Origin: Bradyrhizobium sp. 186
GTDB taxonomy: Bacteria > Pseudomonadota > Alphaproteobacteria > Rhizobiales > Xanthobacteraceae
NCBI RefSeq assembly: GCF_023101685.1
Contig: NZ_CP082164.1
Span: forward strand, 9,455,001 to 9,519,000
Direction of reading: 5' to 3'
DNA length: 64,000 bases
In this document: piece by piece, positions 49,507 through 58,853 of the stretch
Layout: each line of letters starts with the position of its first letter
Numbering within the stretch: position 1 is the first letter of the stretch
Position numbers and translations under genes: made by a program
Notes under the pieces: generated by a model
Database searches by the model: none
What the model was told of the DNA's origin: nothing
What the model saw: only the letters and a program-made list of their open reading frames with translations

Positions 49507-50592
49507 ATGACAGCCACCGACTTCATCGTTGCGCGAAACGATTTCGAAACCTGCAAGGTGATCGCGACAGAGCTTCCCGACTCGGATGCGCTGCCGCCTG
49601 ACGCCCTGCTCGTGAAGGTCGACCGGTTCGCCTTCACCGCCAACAACATCACCTACGCGGTGCTCGGCGACGAGCTGAAATATTGGCAGCTCTTCCCCGC
49701 GCCGAACGGCTTCGGCAACATTCCGGTATGGGGCCTTGGCGAGGTGGTCGCCTCCAGGCATCCGAATGTTGCCGTGGGCGAGCGGCTGTTCGGCTATTTC
49801 CCGATGGCGACGCATCTCGTCATCGAGGCCGCCGATGTCAGCAAGCGCAGCTTGCGCGACGGCGCCGCGCACCGGCAAGGCGTGGCCCCGGTCTACAACG
49901 CCTATGCACGCGTCAGCGGCGATCCCGCTTACGCGGGACGGCAAGGCGACTATCAGGCGCTGCTGCGGCCACTGTTCATGCTGTCGTTCCTGGTCGACGA
50001 TTTTCTAGCCGAGAACGACGATTTCGGCGCGCGTGCTGTGCTGCTATCGAGCGCCTCGAGCAAGACCGCGTTCGGGCTTGCCCATCTCCTGCATACGCGG
50101 GGCCGCAAGGTGATCGCCCTGACATCGGCCGGCAATACCGGTTTCGTCGCGTCGCTCGGCTGCTATGACGAGGTCGTCACCTATGACCGCGTGACCTCGC
50201 TGCCGCCGGACGTTCCCGTCGCCTTCGTCGACATGGCCGGCAACAGCGCGCTGCGTGCGGAGTTGCACCGGCATTTCGGTTACCAGATGAAGTGCTCCGT
50301 GCGCGTCGGATTGACGCATCGCGCCAGCGATGCCGACGAAGGCGAACTGCCCGGCGCAAAGCCGCGCTGGTTCTTCGCCCCGGACCAGATCCGCAAGCGC
50401 GCCAAGGAATGGGGCCCGGGCGGAATCGAGCAGCGCCTTGGCGCGGCATGGTCAGGTTTTGCGCCGCTGCTGGAGAGATGCCTGACCGTGGTGGAGAGCC
50501 GCGGACCCGAGGCGGTACGGCAGGTCTACCTCGACACGCTGAAGGGTCGTATTCCGCCTGAGCAGGGCCACATGCTTTCACTGCTCGGGTAA
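49507..50592 (+). CDS. DUF2855 family protein
   Basis: A 361-residue protein of the medium-chain dehydrogenase/reductase-like DUF2855 family. The N-terminal half has VDRFAFTANNITYAVLGD and a WGLGEVVASRHPNVAVGERLFGY substrate-barrel segment; the Rossmann part is AVLLSSASSKTAFGLAHLL. No zinc ligands or canonical GxGxxG are visible. The function is unknown. The start ATG has GGGGATCG upstream (weak). It is followed by a repeat and the SnoaL-monooxygenase gene on the same strand. Confidence 0.85.
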   Translation: MTATDFIVARNDFETCKVIATELPDSDALPPDALLVKVDRFAFTANNITYAVLGDELKYWQLFPAPNGFGNIPVWGLGEVVASRHPNVAVGERLFGYFPMATHLVIEAADVSKRSLRDGAAHRQGVAPVYNAYARVSGDPAYAGRQGDYQALLRPLFMLSFLVDDFLAENDDFGARAVLLSSASSKTAFGLAHLLHTRGRKVIALTSAGNTGFVASLGCYDEVVTYDRVTSLPPDVPVAFVDMAGNSALRAELHRHFGYQMKCSVRVGLTHRASDADEGELPGAKPRWFFAPDQIRKRAKEWGPGGIEQRLGAAWSGFAPLLERCLTVVESRGPEAVRQVYLDTLKGRIPPEQGHMLSLLG

Positions 50593-50640
50593 ACCGCTTT
50601 TGGCGTAGGCTGATCCAGTATAGCGTCGTGCTCGATTATT

Positions 50641-50691
50641 GGAGCATGATCTATTCGGAAAACCGCTGCACACTTTTCCGGATCATGCTCC
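50641..50691. repeat. Intergenic palindrome, family E copy 2
   Basis: GGAGCATGATC...GATCATGCTCC around CGGAAAACCGCTGCACACTTTTCCG. Matches the core at 44992-45042. Confidence 0.85.
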
Positions 50692-50727
50692 AGAGGAAAC
50701 GCCGCGAAGACGGCCACGAGGTCGCGC

Positions 50728-52503
50728 ATGCTGGACAGGACGAAGGATATTGCCGTATCCGCGCAGGCTTGGCTCGACGAGTTCAAGCGCACGCTAGGCA
50801 AGCCTGATCGCGATGCGCTGCACCGCCTTTTCCTCGCCGACGGCTTCTGGCGCGACGTGCTGGCGTTGAGCTGGAACCTGCAGACGATCGCCGGTCGCGA
50901 TGCAATCACGAACGCGCTGACAGCGCTCGCACCGAAGGCGGCGCCGGCCAGCTTCAGGATCGCGCCGAACCGCGCACCGCCGCGCTGGGTAACTCGTGCC
51001 GGCACCAACAACCTCGAAGCGATCTTCGATTTCGACACAGCGCTCGGCCGCGGCAGCGGCATCCTGCGGCTCGTTCCCGATCCCGCCGACGGCAACCGGT
51101 TGAAAGCTTGGACGCTGCTCACGGCGCTCGACGAATTGAAAGGCTTCGAGGAACAGCTCGGCACGTCGCGGCCGCGGGGCCAGGCCTATTCGCGCGATTT
51201 TCGCGGACCGAACTGGCTCGACCTGCGCAACGCCTCGCGCGACTACACCGACCGCGATCCGGCCGTGCTGGTGGTCGGCGGCGGCCAGGCTGGCCTCGCC
51301 ATCGCGGCAAGGTTGAAGCAGTTGAACGTCGACACACTGATCGTCGATCGCGGGGCGCGGATCGGCGACAACTGGCGCAAGCGCTACCATGCCCTGACCC
51401 TGCACAACCAGGTGCAGGTCAATCACATGCCCTACATGCCGTTTCCGCCGAACTGGCCGGTCTATATTCCCAAGGACAAGCTCGCCAACTGGTTCGAGGC
51501 TTACGTCGATGCCATGGAGCTGAACTTCTGGACCGGCACAGAGTTCGCGGGTGGCTCGTATGACGAGGCGAAGGGACACTGGACGGTTACGCTGCGCCGT
51601 TCCGACGGGAGCACGCGCACCATGCATCCGTGCCATGTGGTGATGGCGACCGGCGTCAGCGGCATCGCAAATGTGCCGGACATACCGACCCTCGACAGTT
51701 TCAAGGGTACGCTGCTGCATTCCAGCCGCTACGAGGACGGCGAGAACTGGAAAGGAAAGCGCGCCATCGTCATCGGCACCGGCAACAGCGGCCACGACAT
51801 CGCGCAGGATCTCTACTCCAGCGGCGCCGAGGTGACACTCTTGCAGCGCTCGCCGACGCTGGTCACCAATATCGAACCGTCGGCGCAGCTCGCTTATGCG
51901 ACCTACAATGAGGGTACGCTCGAAGACAACGATTTGATCGCGACCTCGATGCCGACGCCGCTCGCGAAGAAGACCCATGTGATGCTGACGGAGCAGTCGA
52001 AGGAGCTCGACAAGGAGCTGCTCGACGGCCTGCATCGCGTCGGCTTCAAGCTCGATTTCGGCGACGCCGGCACCGGCTGGCAGTTCAAATACCTCACCCG
52101 CGGCGGCGGCTATTATTTCAATGTCGGCTGCTCCAACCTCATCGCCGAAGGCGCGATCAAGTTGAAGCAGTTTGCCGACATCGAAGGTTTTGTCGCCGAA
52201 GGTGCGCGAATGAACGACGGCACGATCATCGCCGCCGATCTGATCGTGCTTTCCACCGGCTACAAGCCGCAGGAATATCTGGTGCGAAAGCTATTCGGCG
52301 ACGGCCTGGCCGACCGCGTCGGCCCGGTCTGGGGCTTTGGCGAGGGCCTCGAGCTGCGCAACATGTATGCGCGCACGAAGCAGCCGGGCCTGTGGTTCAT
52401 CGCCGGCAGCCTCGCGCAGTGCCGGATCAACTCGAAATACCTCGCGCTCCAGATCAAGGCGGTCGAAGAAGGGATTTTGGGGCGTGAGGCGGGCGCAACG
52501 TAA
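50728..52503 (+). CDS. SnoaL-like/FAD-dependent monooxygenase fusion
   Basis: A 591-residue flavoprotein. Residues 1-150 look like a SnoaL/NTF2-like domain (FLADGFWRDVLALSWNLQTIAGRDAI). The FAD motif GGGQAGLAIA starts at residue 184; the NADPH motif is VIGTGNSGHDIA. The flavin-monooxygenase fingerprint FKGTLLHSSRY (FxGxxxHxxxY) is present. The C-terminal domain has the STGYKPQEYLV segment. The substrate is not known; Baeyer-Villiger or N-hydroxylation is possible. The DUF2855 gene precedes and an NHL gene follows. Confidence 0.9.
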   Translation: MLDRTKDIAVSAQAWLDEFKRTLGKPDRDALHRLFLADGFWRDVLALSWNLQTIAGRDAITNALTALAPKAAPASFRIAPNRAPPRWVTRAGTNNLEAIFDFDTALGRGSGILRLVPDPADGNRLKAWTLLTALDELKGFEEQLGTSRPRGQAYSRDFRGPNWLDLRNASRDYTDRDPAVLVVGGGQAGLAIAARLKQLNVDTLIVDRGARIGDNWRKRYHALTLHNQVQVNHMPYMPFPPNWPVYIPKDKLANWFEAYVDAMELNFWTGTEFAGGSYDEAKGHWTVTLRRSDGSTRTMHPCHVVMATGVSGIANVPDIPTLDSFKGTLLHSSRYEDGENWKGKRAIVIGTGNSGHDIAQDLYSSGAEVTLLQRSPTLVTNIEPSAQLAYATYNEGTLEDNDLIATSMPTPLAKKTHVMLTEQSKELDKELLDGLHRVGFKLDFGDAGTGWQFKYLTRGGGYYFNVGCSNLIAEGAIKLKQFADIEGFVAEGARMNDGTIIAADLIVLSTGYKPQEYLVRKLFGDGLADRVGPVWGFGEGLELRNMYARTKQPGLWFIAGSLAQCRINSKYLALQIKAVEEGILGREAGAT

Positions 52504-52510
52504 ATCAGTC

Positions 52511-52613
52511 GTCATTCCGGGGCGCGCGTAGCGCGAACCCGGAATCCATTTATCCTCGAAACATGCGGTATGATGGATTCCGGGCTCGCGGCTTCGCCGC
52601 GCCCCGGAATGAC
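52511..52613. repeat. Intergenic palindrome, family B copy 4
   Basis: GTCATTCCGGGGCGCGC and GCGCCCCGGAATGAC are the outer arms; CCCGGAATCCAT/ATGGATTCCGGG are the inner. It lies between the monooxygenase and NHL genes. Confidence 0.85.
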
Positions 52614-52630
52614 AGAAGGAGAGAACACCA

Positions 52631-53608
52631 ATGCCAGCCATTCTCGGCACCGGCGAGCACCGCTACCGCGTCGTCGAAAACTTCGCAAAACTGCCGGACG
52701 GCTGGACGCTGACCGACGTCGCCTCCGTTGCGGTCGACAGCAAGGACCGCATCTACGTCTTCAACCGCGGCGCCCATCCGATGGTGGTGCTCGACCGTGA
52801 GGGCAACTTCTTGCGCAGCTGGGGTGAAGGCCTGTTCTCGCGTGCCCATGGCCTGCACATCGATGCGGACGACCATCTCTATTGCACCGATGACGGTGAC
52901 CACACCGTGCGCAAATGCACCACCGACGGCAAGGTGCTGCTGACAATCGGCATCCCCGAGAAACCGGCGCCGTTCATGAGCGGCGATCCCTTCCATCGCT
53001 GCACCCATACCGCGCTGTCGCCGAAGGGCGAGATCTACGTCTCCGACGGCTATGGCAATGCCCGCGTGCACAAGTTCACGCCCGACGGCAAGCTGATGAC
53101 GAGCTGGGGCGAGCCCGGCACCGATCCCGGCCAGTTCAACATCGTGCACAACATCGCGACCGATGCCGACGGCTGGGTCTATGTCGCCGACCGCGAGAAC
53201 CATCGCGTGCAGGTATTTGATGGCAACGGCAAATACGAGACGCAGTGGAACAATCTGCACCGGCCCTGCGCGCTGTGCTGTTGCGGCGGCGGCAAGAGCC
53301 CGACCTTCGTGATCGGCGAGCTTGGCCCAGGCCTGGCCGTCAACCGCAAGGTGCCCAATCTCGGTCCGCGGCTGTCGATCGTCGACGCCAAGGGCAACCG
53401 CATCGCGCGGCTCGGCGGCGAGGACGGCCCGGGTGTTGCCAGCGGGAAATTCCTGGCGCCGCACGGCATCGCGCTGGATTCGAAAGGTGACATCTATGTC
53501 GGCGAGGTCGGTGTCACCGACTGGAAGACCAGCTTTCCGGACGAGGAAATGCCGGCCGCGGTGCGCGCGACGCGGTGCCTGCAGAAGCTGGAGCGGGTGC
53601 GGGACTAG
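52631..53608 (+). CDS. NHL-repeat protein, amidating lyase-like
   Basis: A 325-residue beta-propeller with several NHL repeats (residues about 30-300; for example VAVDSKDRIYVFNRG, DADGWVYVADRENHRVQVFDG, HGIALDSKGDIYVGEVG). It resembles peptidyl-alpha-hydroxyglycine alpha-amidating lyase. There is no signal peptide. A cluster of cysteines (ALCCCGGGKSP) lies near residue 216. Zinc and calcium-ligand residues of the eukaryotic lyase cannot be confirmed by eye. It follows the monooxygenase gene. Confidence 0.8.
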   Translation: MPAILGTGEHRYRVVENFAKLPDGWTLTDVASVAVDSKDRIYVFNRGAHPMVVLDREGNFLRSWGEGLFSRAHGLHIDADDHLYCTDDGDHTVRKCTTDGKVLLTIGIPEKPAPFMSGDPFHRCTHTALSPKGEIYVSDGYGNARVHKFTPDGKLMTSWGEPGTDPGQFNIVHNIATDADGWVYVADRENHRVQVFDGNGKYETQWNNLHRPCALCCCGGGKSPTFVIGELGPGLAVNRKVPNLGPRLSIVDAKGNRIARLGGEDGPGVASGKFLAPHGIALDSKGDIYVGEVGVTDWKTSFPDEEMPAAVRATRCLQKLERVRD

Positions 53609-53852
53609 CCGCGCCAGCACGGCTATAGCGCGCCCTTAGGCTGACGCCGCCCCCCACGCGATCGTGAAAGGCTGTTCCGCGCCGGCCCCACATGGCCCCC
53701 CAAATCACGGCGTTTTTGAGCGCTTTGCCACCCCGCGGCCATATCGCCTGCGCCGGAATAAGTCGCTCAACGGGCTTCACAATCCCGTCACGCTGCATGT
53801 AGTATGTCAGAACATGCTGCTTCGCAGCGTACATGGAGGCCAGGAGCGTTAC

Positions 53853-54410
53853 TTGAACGCACATGTCTCGCAAGGCCATTGGCCGGTGTTGGTGCTGAAT
53901 GCGGACTTCCGGCCGCTGAGTTACTACCCGCTGTCTCTGTGGTCGTGGCAAGATGCGATCAAGGCGGTGTTCCTCGATCGCGTCAACATCGTCGCGCATT
54001 ACGATCAGGCGGTTCGAAGTCCCACGCTAGAGATCCAGCTGCCGAGCGTGGTGTCGCTCAAATCCTTCGTCAAGCCGACCACCCATCCTGCATTCACCCG
54101 ATTCAACGTCTTCCTGCGCGATCGTTTCGCCTGCCAATATTGCGGTTCGCCGGAAGATCTCACCTTCGATCACATCATCCCGCGCAGCAAAGGCGGCCAG
54201 ACCACTTGGGAGAACGTGGTCGCGGCATGCTCGCCCTGTAACCTGCGCAAGGGCAATCTCTCGCCGGTACAGGCAAGGATGTTTCCGCGCCAGCACGCAT
54301 TTGCCCCGACCGTGCACCAGCTCCACCGCAACGGCCGCCTGTTCCCGCCGAACTATCTGCACGACAGCTGGCTGGATTACCTCTACTGGGATACGGAGCT
54401 GGATCCGTAG
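53853..54410 (+). CDS. HNH endonuclease
   Basis: A 185-residue protein with a C-terminal HNH domain. The zinc-ribbon cysteines are CQYC and CSPC, and the catalytic block is LTFDHIIPRSKGGQTTWENVVAA. The N-terminal half (VSQGHWPVLVLNADFRPLSYYPLSLW) is conserved in a widespread rhizobial family. The start is TTG with AGGAG 7 bases upstream; an upstream frame from 53664 is not family-like. No nearby phage or restriction genes; the biological role is not known. Confidence 0.87.
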   Translation: MNAHVSQGHWPVLVLNADFRPLSYYPLSLWSWQDAIKAVFLDRVNIVAHYDQAVRSPTLEIQLPSVVSLKSFVKPTTHPAFTRFNVFLRDRFACQYCGSPEDLTFDHIIPRSKGGQTTWENVVAACSPCNLRKGNLSPVQARMFPRQHAFAPTVHQLHRNGRLFPPNYLHDSWLDYLYWDTELDP

Positions 54411-54425
54411 GGGCGGAATCCGGCC

Positions 54426-55895
54426 TTACACTCCGATCGCGTTCCGCGTGATCACGTCACGATAGAACGCCACGCTCAGTTTCGGCACCCTTGCCTGCGT
54501 CTCAAAATCGACGCGGTAGAGGCCGAAGCGTTTCCCGTAGCCAAAAATCCACTCGAAATTGTCCATCAGGCTCCACAGGAAGTAGCCGCGGATCGGTACG
54601 CCCTCGATGACTGCCCGCTGCATCTGGGTCAAATAGTTGCGCAGGAACATGATGCGGTCGAGGTCGTAGACCTGGCCGTCGGCGGCGATCTTGTCTTCCG
54701 ACGAGGTGCCGTTCTCGCTGATATAGATGGTGTCGATGTTCCAGATTTTTGCGGCGATACGCGGCGCCCAGTAGATCACCTCAGGGCCGACCCGCAGCCA
54801 TTCCGAATTCATGTGCGGGAACGAGGTTGGAAACGGCAGCACGTGGAAGCCCGGCGCGCGGTCGGAGGCCGTGACGTAGTATTGCGGCGCGTAGATGTTG
54901 AGGCCGACGAAATCGTTCGGCGTGCCGATGATCTTCAACTCCTCGGCAGTGAATTTCGGCGCGTCGGCGCCGGCATAGGCGAGGAAGCCGTCGGTGTATT
55001 TGCCCTCCAGCACCACGCCGAGGAAGCCGGCGTTGAGTTCACGCGTCGCGATCTCGGCGGCGCGGATGTTCTCCGGCGTCGCGATCGCAGGCACGCACGC
55101 CGCAATGTTCTCGGCAGCGCCGACGCGGGTGCCGGCGCGCCCCGACGCGCGGATCGCCTGCACGGCAAGCCCGTGCGCCAGTGCGACGTGATGGCGGGCC
55201 TGGTTGAGCTGCGCCGTCGGCAGCTTCAGGCCGGGCGCGTCGATGCCCCAGCCGTAACCGAAATTCACGAAACGCCCGACCTCGTTCACGGTGAAGATGT
55301 TCTTCACGCGATCGGTCAAGCGCGTGGCGACATAAGCCGCGTAGTCAGCAAAGGCCTTCGACGTGTCGCTCGACTGCCAGCCGCCGAAGCGATCCTGGAG
55401 CGCCTGCGGCAAGTCCCAGTGATAGAGTGTCGCATAGGGCTCGATGCCATTCGCGAGCAACTCGTCGACAAGGCGGCTGTAGAAGTCGAGACCCCTGGGA
55501 TTGGGCCGGCCCGATCCTTCCGGAAACACCCGTGGCCATGCGATGGAGAAGCGGTAAGCCTTGACGCCCAGCGCTTTGATCAGCCGAACGTCGTCCTTGT
55601 AGCGATGATAATGCTCGTTGGCGCGGTCGCCGGTGGTGCCGTCCTCGATCTTGCCGGGCGTGTGGCTAAAAGTGTCCCAGACCGACTTGCCACGGCCGTC
55701 CTCGTCGACGGCGCCTTCGATCTGGTAGGACGAGGTCGCGGTGCCCCAGATAAAATCTTTTGGGAAGCGCGCGGGGGCGTGGCGCTCGGTCGATGCGGGC
55801 GCTTCATCCTCCGCAGTTTTGGCGCCCGCCGCTGCGCCGAGCGCAGCGAGGCCCGCGAGCTTTGCAAAATAACGCCGCGAGAAACCAGCGAACAT
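54426..55895 (-). CDS. GH1 beta-glucosidase, Tat-exported
   Basis: A 489-residue glycoside hydrolase family 1. A Tat-type signal (FSRRYFAKLAGLAALGAAAG) starts the protein. The acid/base is E205 in TVNEVG (normally NEP), the nucleophile E394 in YISENG. The rest is a full TIM barrel (FIWGTATSSYQIEGA, LYHWDLPQAL, NFEWIFGYGKRFGLY). It would hydrolyse short beta-glucosides in the periplasm. Two bases separate it from the upstream GH16 gene, so they form an operon. Confidence 0.92.
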   Translation of the reverse strand: MFAGFSRRYFAKLAGLAALGAAAGAKTAEDEAPASTERHAPARFPKDFIWGTATSSYQIEGAVDEDGRGKSVWDTFSHTPGKIEDGTTGDRANEHYHRYKDDVRLIKALGVKAYRFSIAWPRVFPEGSGRPNPRGLDFYSRLVDELLANGIEPYATLYHWDLPQALQDRFGGWQSSDTSKAFADYAAYVATRLTDRVKNIFTVNEVGRFVNFGYGWGIDAPGLKLPTAQLNQARHHVALAHGLAVQAIRASGRAGTRVGAAENIAACVPAIATPENIRAAEIATRELNAGFLGVVLEGKYTDGFLAYAGADAPKFTAEELKIIGTPNDFVGLNIYAPQYYVTASDRAPGFHVLPFPTSFPHMNSEWLRVGPEVIYWAPRIAAKIWNIDTIYISENGTSSEDKIAADGQVYDLDRIMFLRNYLTQMQRAVIEGVPIRGYFLWSLMDNFEWIFGYGKRFGLYRVDFETQARVPKLSVAFYRDVITRNAIGV

Positions 55896-55897
55896 TC

Positions 55898-56902
55898 CTA
55901 TCTCCGCGCCTGCTCCGTGTCGATCTGGTAGACGGAAATCCGGTCGATCTGGAACGCGACGGTCGGCGGCGATTCAGCATCGACGGAACTGACGCCAACA
56001 AAGAATTTCGATCCGATCGCGAGATTGACGATCATGTACATGGGATCGTCGAAGCCGATCGGGACCTTAATGTCCGAGACCGGCCTGCGGTCGATGAAAT
56101 AGACCAGGCGATCCTCTTCCCACAGCACACCGTAATTGTGGAATGCTTGCGAGGCGTCGCCGACGGCGAAATCGAAGCCGCAGGACTGGATCCTGCCGGT
56201 CGAGGGAATCCGCCAATGCGTCGTCATCACGAGATCGCCGGGCCGCTCGCCGCGGCCTTCCAGCACGTCGACTTCCGGCGGCCAGCCGCCGTCATCCGCC
56301 AGCATCCAGAACGCCGGCCACACCGAATGACCGACCGGGACTTTGGCGCGAATTTCGAAATAGCCGTGCTTCTGCGCGAACGTGCCCTGGGTCGTCAGTA
56401 TCCCGGAGACGTACTCGTTGTTGAACAGCACGAACTTCAGCTCCGGCGGCGTGCGGCTCGCGACGATCGACAGCACGCCGTCCTCCACCTTGAAGGGATC
56501 GAGCCCGAGCGGCGCCGTTGCCCGACCGGCATAGCGCGGATCGACATAGATCTGCTGCTCGCCATTGGCGCTGGTCTTGCGCTTGAAGTCGGAGCCGTCG
56601 CCGCCCCAATAGCGCGCCTCCGGCCAGGCGGCGCCGCCGGCATAGTGCGGCACCCAGCGCCCATTCGCGAGCGGATGCTCGTCAAAATCGTCGTGAAAGG
56701 TCCGGCGGAGCGGCCGGAACACGAGCGAGGCGGGATTGACCGTTTCCAGCCTACGGCACTCGATCGTGGAAGGATCGGTGGTGACTTGCAGCGACATGCT
56801 GGCCGGCGCGCCATCGAGGTCGTCCTGCGCGACGCCCGATGCAGGCACGGCAAGCAGGCCGATCGCAACCAGAGCGCCCCTCATCCAACGGCCGATCATC
56901 AT
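55898..56902 (-). CDS. GH16 family beta-glucanase
   Basis: A 334-residue secreted hydrolase. The signal peptide ends near residue 25 (VPASGVAQ). The GH16 active site EVDVLE has E210 (nucleophile), D212 and E215 (acid/base), the ExDxxE pattern. Other sandwich segments are FDEHPLANGRW and GYFEIRAKVPVGHSVWPAFWML. It should cut beta-1,3 or beta-1,3-1,4 glucans or exopolysaccharide. It is first in an operon with the GH1 gene. The 278 bases upstream, to the glycosyltransferase gene, hold no clear feature. Confidence 0.9.
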   Translation of the reverse strand: MMIGRWMRGALVAIGLLAVPASGVAQDDLDGAPASMSLQVTTDPSTIECRRLETVNPASLVFRPLRRTFHDDFDEHPLANGRWVPHYAGGAAWPEARYWGGDGSDFKRKTSANGEQQIYVDPRYAGRATAPLGLDPFKVEDGVLSIVASRTPPELKFVLFNNEYVSGILTTQGTFAQKHGYFEIRAKVPVGHSVWPAFWMLADDGGWPPEVDVLEGRGERPGDLVMTTHWRIPSTGRIQSCGFDFAVGDASQAFHNYGVLWEEDRLVYFIDRRPVSDIKVPIGFDDPMYMIVNLAIGSKFFVGVSSVDAESPPTVAFQIDRISVYQIDTEQARR

Positions 56903-57180
56903 CGCATTTCGAAGCTGCCTGAAGACACGCTGAGGTTAACTCGCCTGCATTCGAGCGAGCAAGGAGCAGCCACAGGCTGGCGCGCGAGTTCACGAGGCAG
57001 ATCGGTGTACCAACCGCCTTACAAGGAGTTGCATTTCCGCGCATCCGCGAGTTGCATCCTGAACCACGGCCGCCGATCCTTATCGCTTCGTTACCGTCCT
57101 TTAAGCCTCTGGCAGCAATCTCGGCCATGGCGGACCGGCGTGCCGGCCCGCCGACCGGTCAGGTTCGAGGTCGCCGTCTC

Positions 57181-58436
57181 ATGCTCGCCGAAACACTGGA
57201 ACAGCTTCAGTTCTCGCCCTCGAAGCGGACGGCCTATGCCCGCTTCGTGCTGGCGGCGCTGGCGGTGATCGTCGTGTTCAAGACCTTCTGGTTCGCCCGC
57301 TTCGGCGCCTGGGCGCAGCGCGAACTTGCCGATTTCGACGCCTTCCACATCGTCGCGCAGCGCGTCTGGCGCGGCGATCTCGACCAGGTCTATCGTTCCG
57401 AGGCGCTGCTGAAGATGCAGATGGAGGCCGCCGGCGGCACGACCGGCTTCATGCCCTGGACCTATCCGCCGCAGTACGACCTGCTGGTGGCGCCCTTCGC
57501 ATTCCTCCCGGTCGGCGTCGGCCGGCGGCGACGCTCGCGCTCTATCTCGTAACGCTGCGAAGGATCGCAGGGAATAATTTCGCGCAAGTGCTGGTGATCC
57601 TGTTTCCGGCGCTGGCGATCACCATCGGCTGCGGACAGAACGGCTTCCTCACCGGCGCGCTGATCGGCCTCGTCTGCCTCAACGTGGAGCGGCGGCAGGT
57701 GCTCTCAGGCCTCGCGCTCGGGGCCATGGTGATCAAGCCGCATCTCGCGATTGCCGCCGGCCTCTATCTGCTGGCGACGCGCCGCTGGGCCGCGCTCGCA
57801 ACCGCCGCAACAGCGGTGCTGGCGAGCTCGCTCTTCTGCACGCTCCTCTTCGGCTGGCAGATCTGGACCGCATGGTTCGGCGCTATCAGGGAATCGGCGA
57901 GCTATCTCGAGCAGGGGTTTTATCCGCTGTTCCGCATGATCTCGGCCTATGCGGCGCTCTATAAATCCGGCGTGCCGGCGGCCCTCGCGTTCTGGGGACA
58001 GGTGACCGTTGCCGGCCTCGCCTTGCTCGCCGTCCTGCTCGGCGTCTTTCCCAGCGCGGCACGCGGCGCGTCTTCCGCATTCGCGCTCGGCGCCGCCGCA
58101 ATGGTCTCGGTGATGATCAGCCCCTATGCCTATGATTACGACCTGCCGATGCTCGGGATCGGTCTCGCCCTGATGCTGCCCGAGCTTGCCAAGCTGGCAA
58201 GCCCACGCGAGCGCGGCGTGATCTACGGGCTGATTCTGCTCGCCGGCGCCTATGGGCTGTTGCAGTCGGCGCCGCTCGGGGTGCAGTTCGGGCAGAAGGC
58301 CAATCCCGACGAGCACTTTGCGCCCGCCATCGCCGGCGTCGCTATGATGGCGCTGCTCGCGCTGCTCCTGAAGATACTGTGGCGCAGGACGCAGTCCGTA
58401 CCGGCCCCACCGCAGGTCGCGAGCGTCATGGAATAG
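57181..58436 (+). pseudogene. GT87/DUF2029-type membrane glycosyltransferase, frameshifted
   Basis: The first frame reads well to VAPFAFLPVGVG and then becomes Arg-rich and stops at 57552. The correct sequence continues one base off, as ATLALYLVTLRRIAGNNFAQVLVIL, to 58436 (read in two parts). Restoring one C near 57521 (GGCCGG to GGCCCGG) joins them into a protein of about 418 residues with many transmembrane segments. The family adds mannose or arabinose from polyprenyl-phosphate donors. Either a recent inactivation or a sequencing error. The ATG at 57181 has GAGG upstream. Confidence 0.8.
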
Positions 58437-58507
58437 CTCTTCAGGTCCGCCCAGGCGGACGCGGATTGCTCCATCTCGGCTGGCCAATGCGGACCGTGGC
58501 GGCTGAC

Positions 58508-58532
58508 GGAACCGGAGAGGTTGGCGCTCGTT
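58508..58532 (+). promoter_or_regulatory. EcfG-type general stress promoter for dodecin
   Basis: GGAAC (58508-58512) and CGTT (58529-58532) with 16 bases between, 75 bases before the dodecin start codon. Dodecins are stress-linked in several rhizobia, so function supports the call. Confidence 0.72.
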
Positions 58533-58607
58533 CAGTTGGGAGCCATGCGGCGGCCCGTGCGCAGTCACGTGCCGGGCCTGCCGCAGTGCAACCAAGGGAG
58601 GCTCACG

Positions 58608-58829
58608 ATGCCTGCAGCCGAGAAGGATCATGTGTACAAGATCCTGGAACTGGTCGGATCGTCCGAGACGTCGATAGAGGATGCGATCAAGAACGCGATC
58701 AGCCGCGCCGCCAAGTCCGTTCGCGACATGAAATGGTTCGAGGTGGTGCAAACGCGCGGCCACATCGAGAACGGCGCCGTGCGCCATTACCAAGTGACGC
58801 TCCGCGTCGGCTTCACGCTGGAGGAGTGA
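58608..58829 (+). CDS. Dodecin family flavin-binding protein
   Basis: A 73-residue protein that forms dodecamers and stores flavins, limiting photochemical and oxidative damage. The family pattern is [19 protein letters not shown] (residue 9-27), [19 protein letters not shown], and [24 protein letters not shown] lies 6 bases before the ATG. An EcfG-type promoter upstream suggests stress induction. A 20-bp tandem duplication follows the gene. Confidence 0.93.
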   Translation: MPAAEKDHVYKILELVGSSETSIEDAIKNAISRAAKSVRDMKWFEVVQTRGHIENGAVRHYQVTLRVGFTLEE

Positions 58830-58853
58830 GGCAGGAGCGCCGCGCGCGGATCG

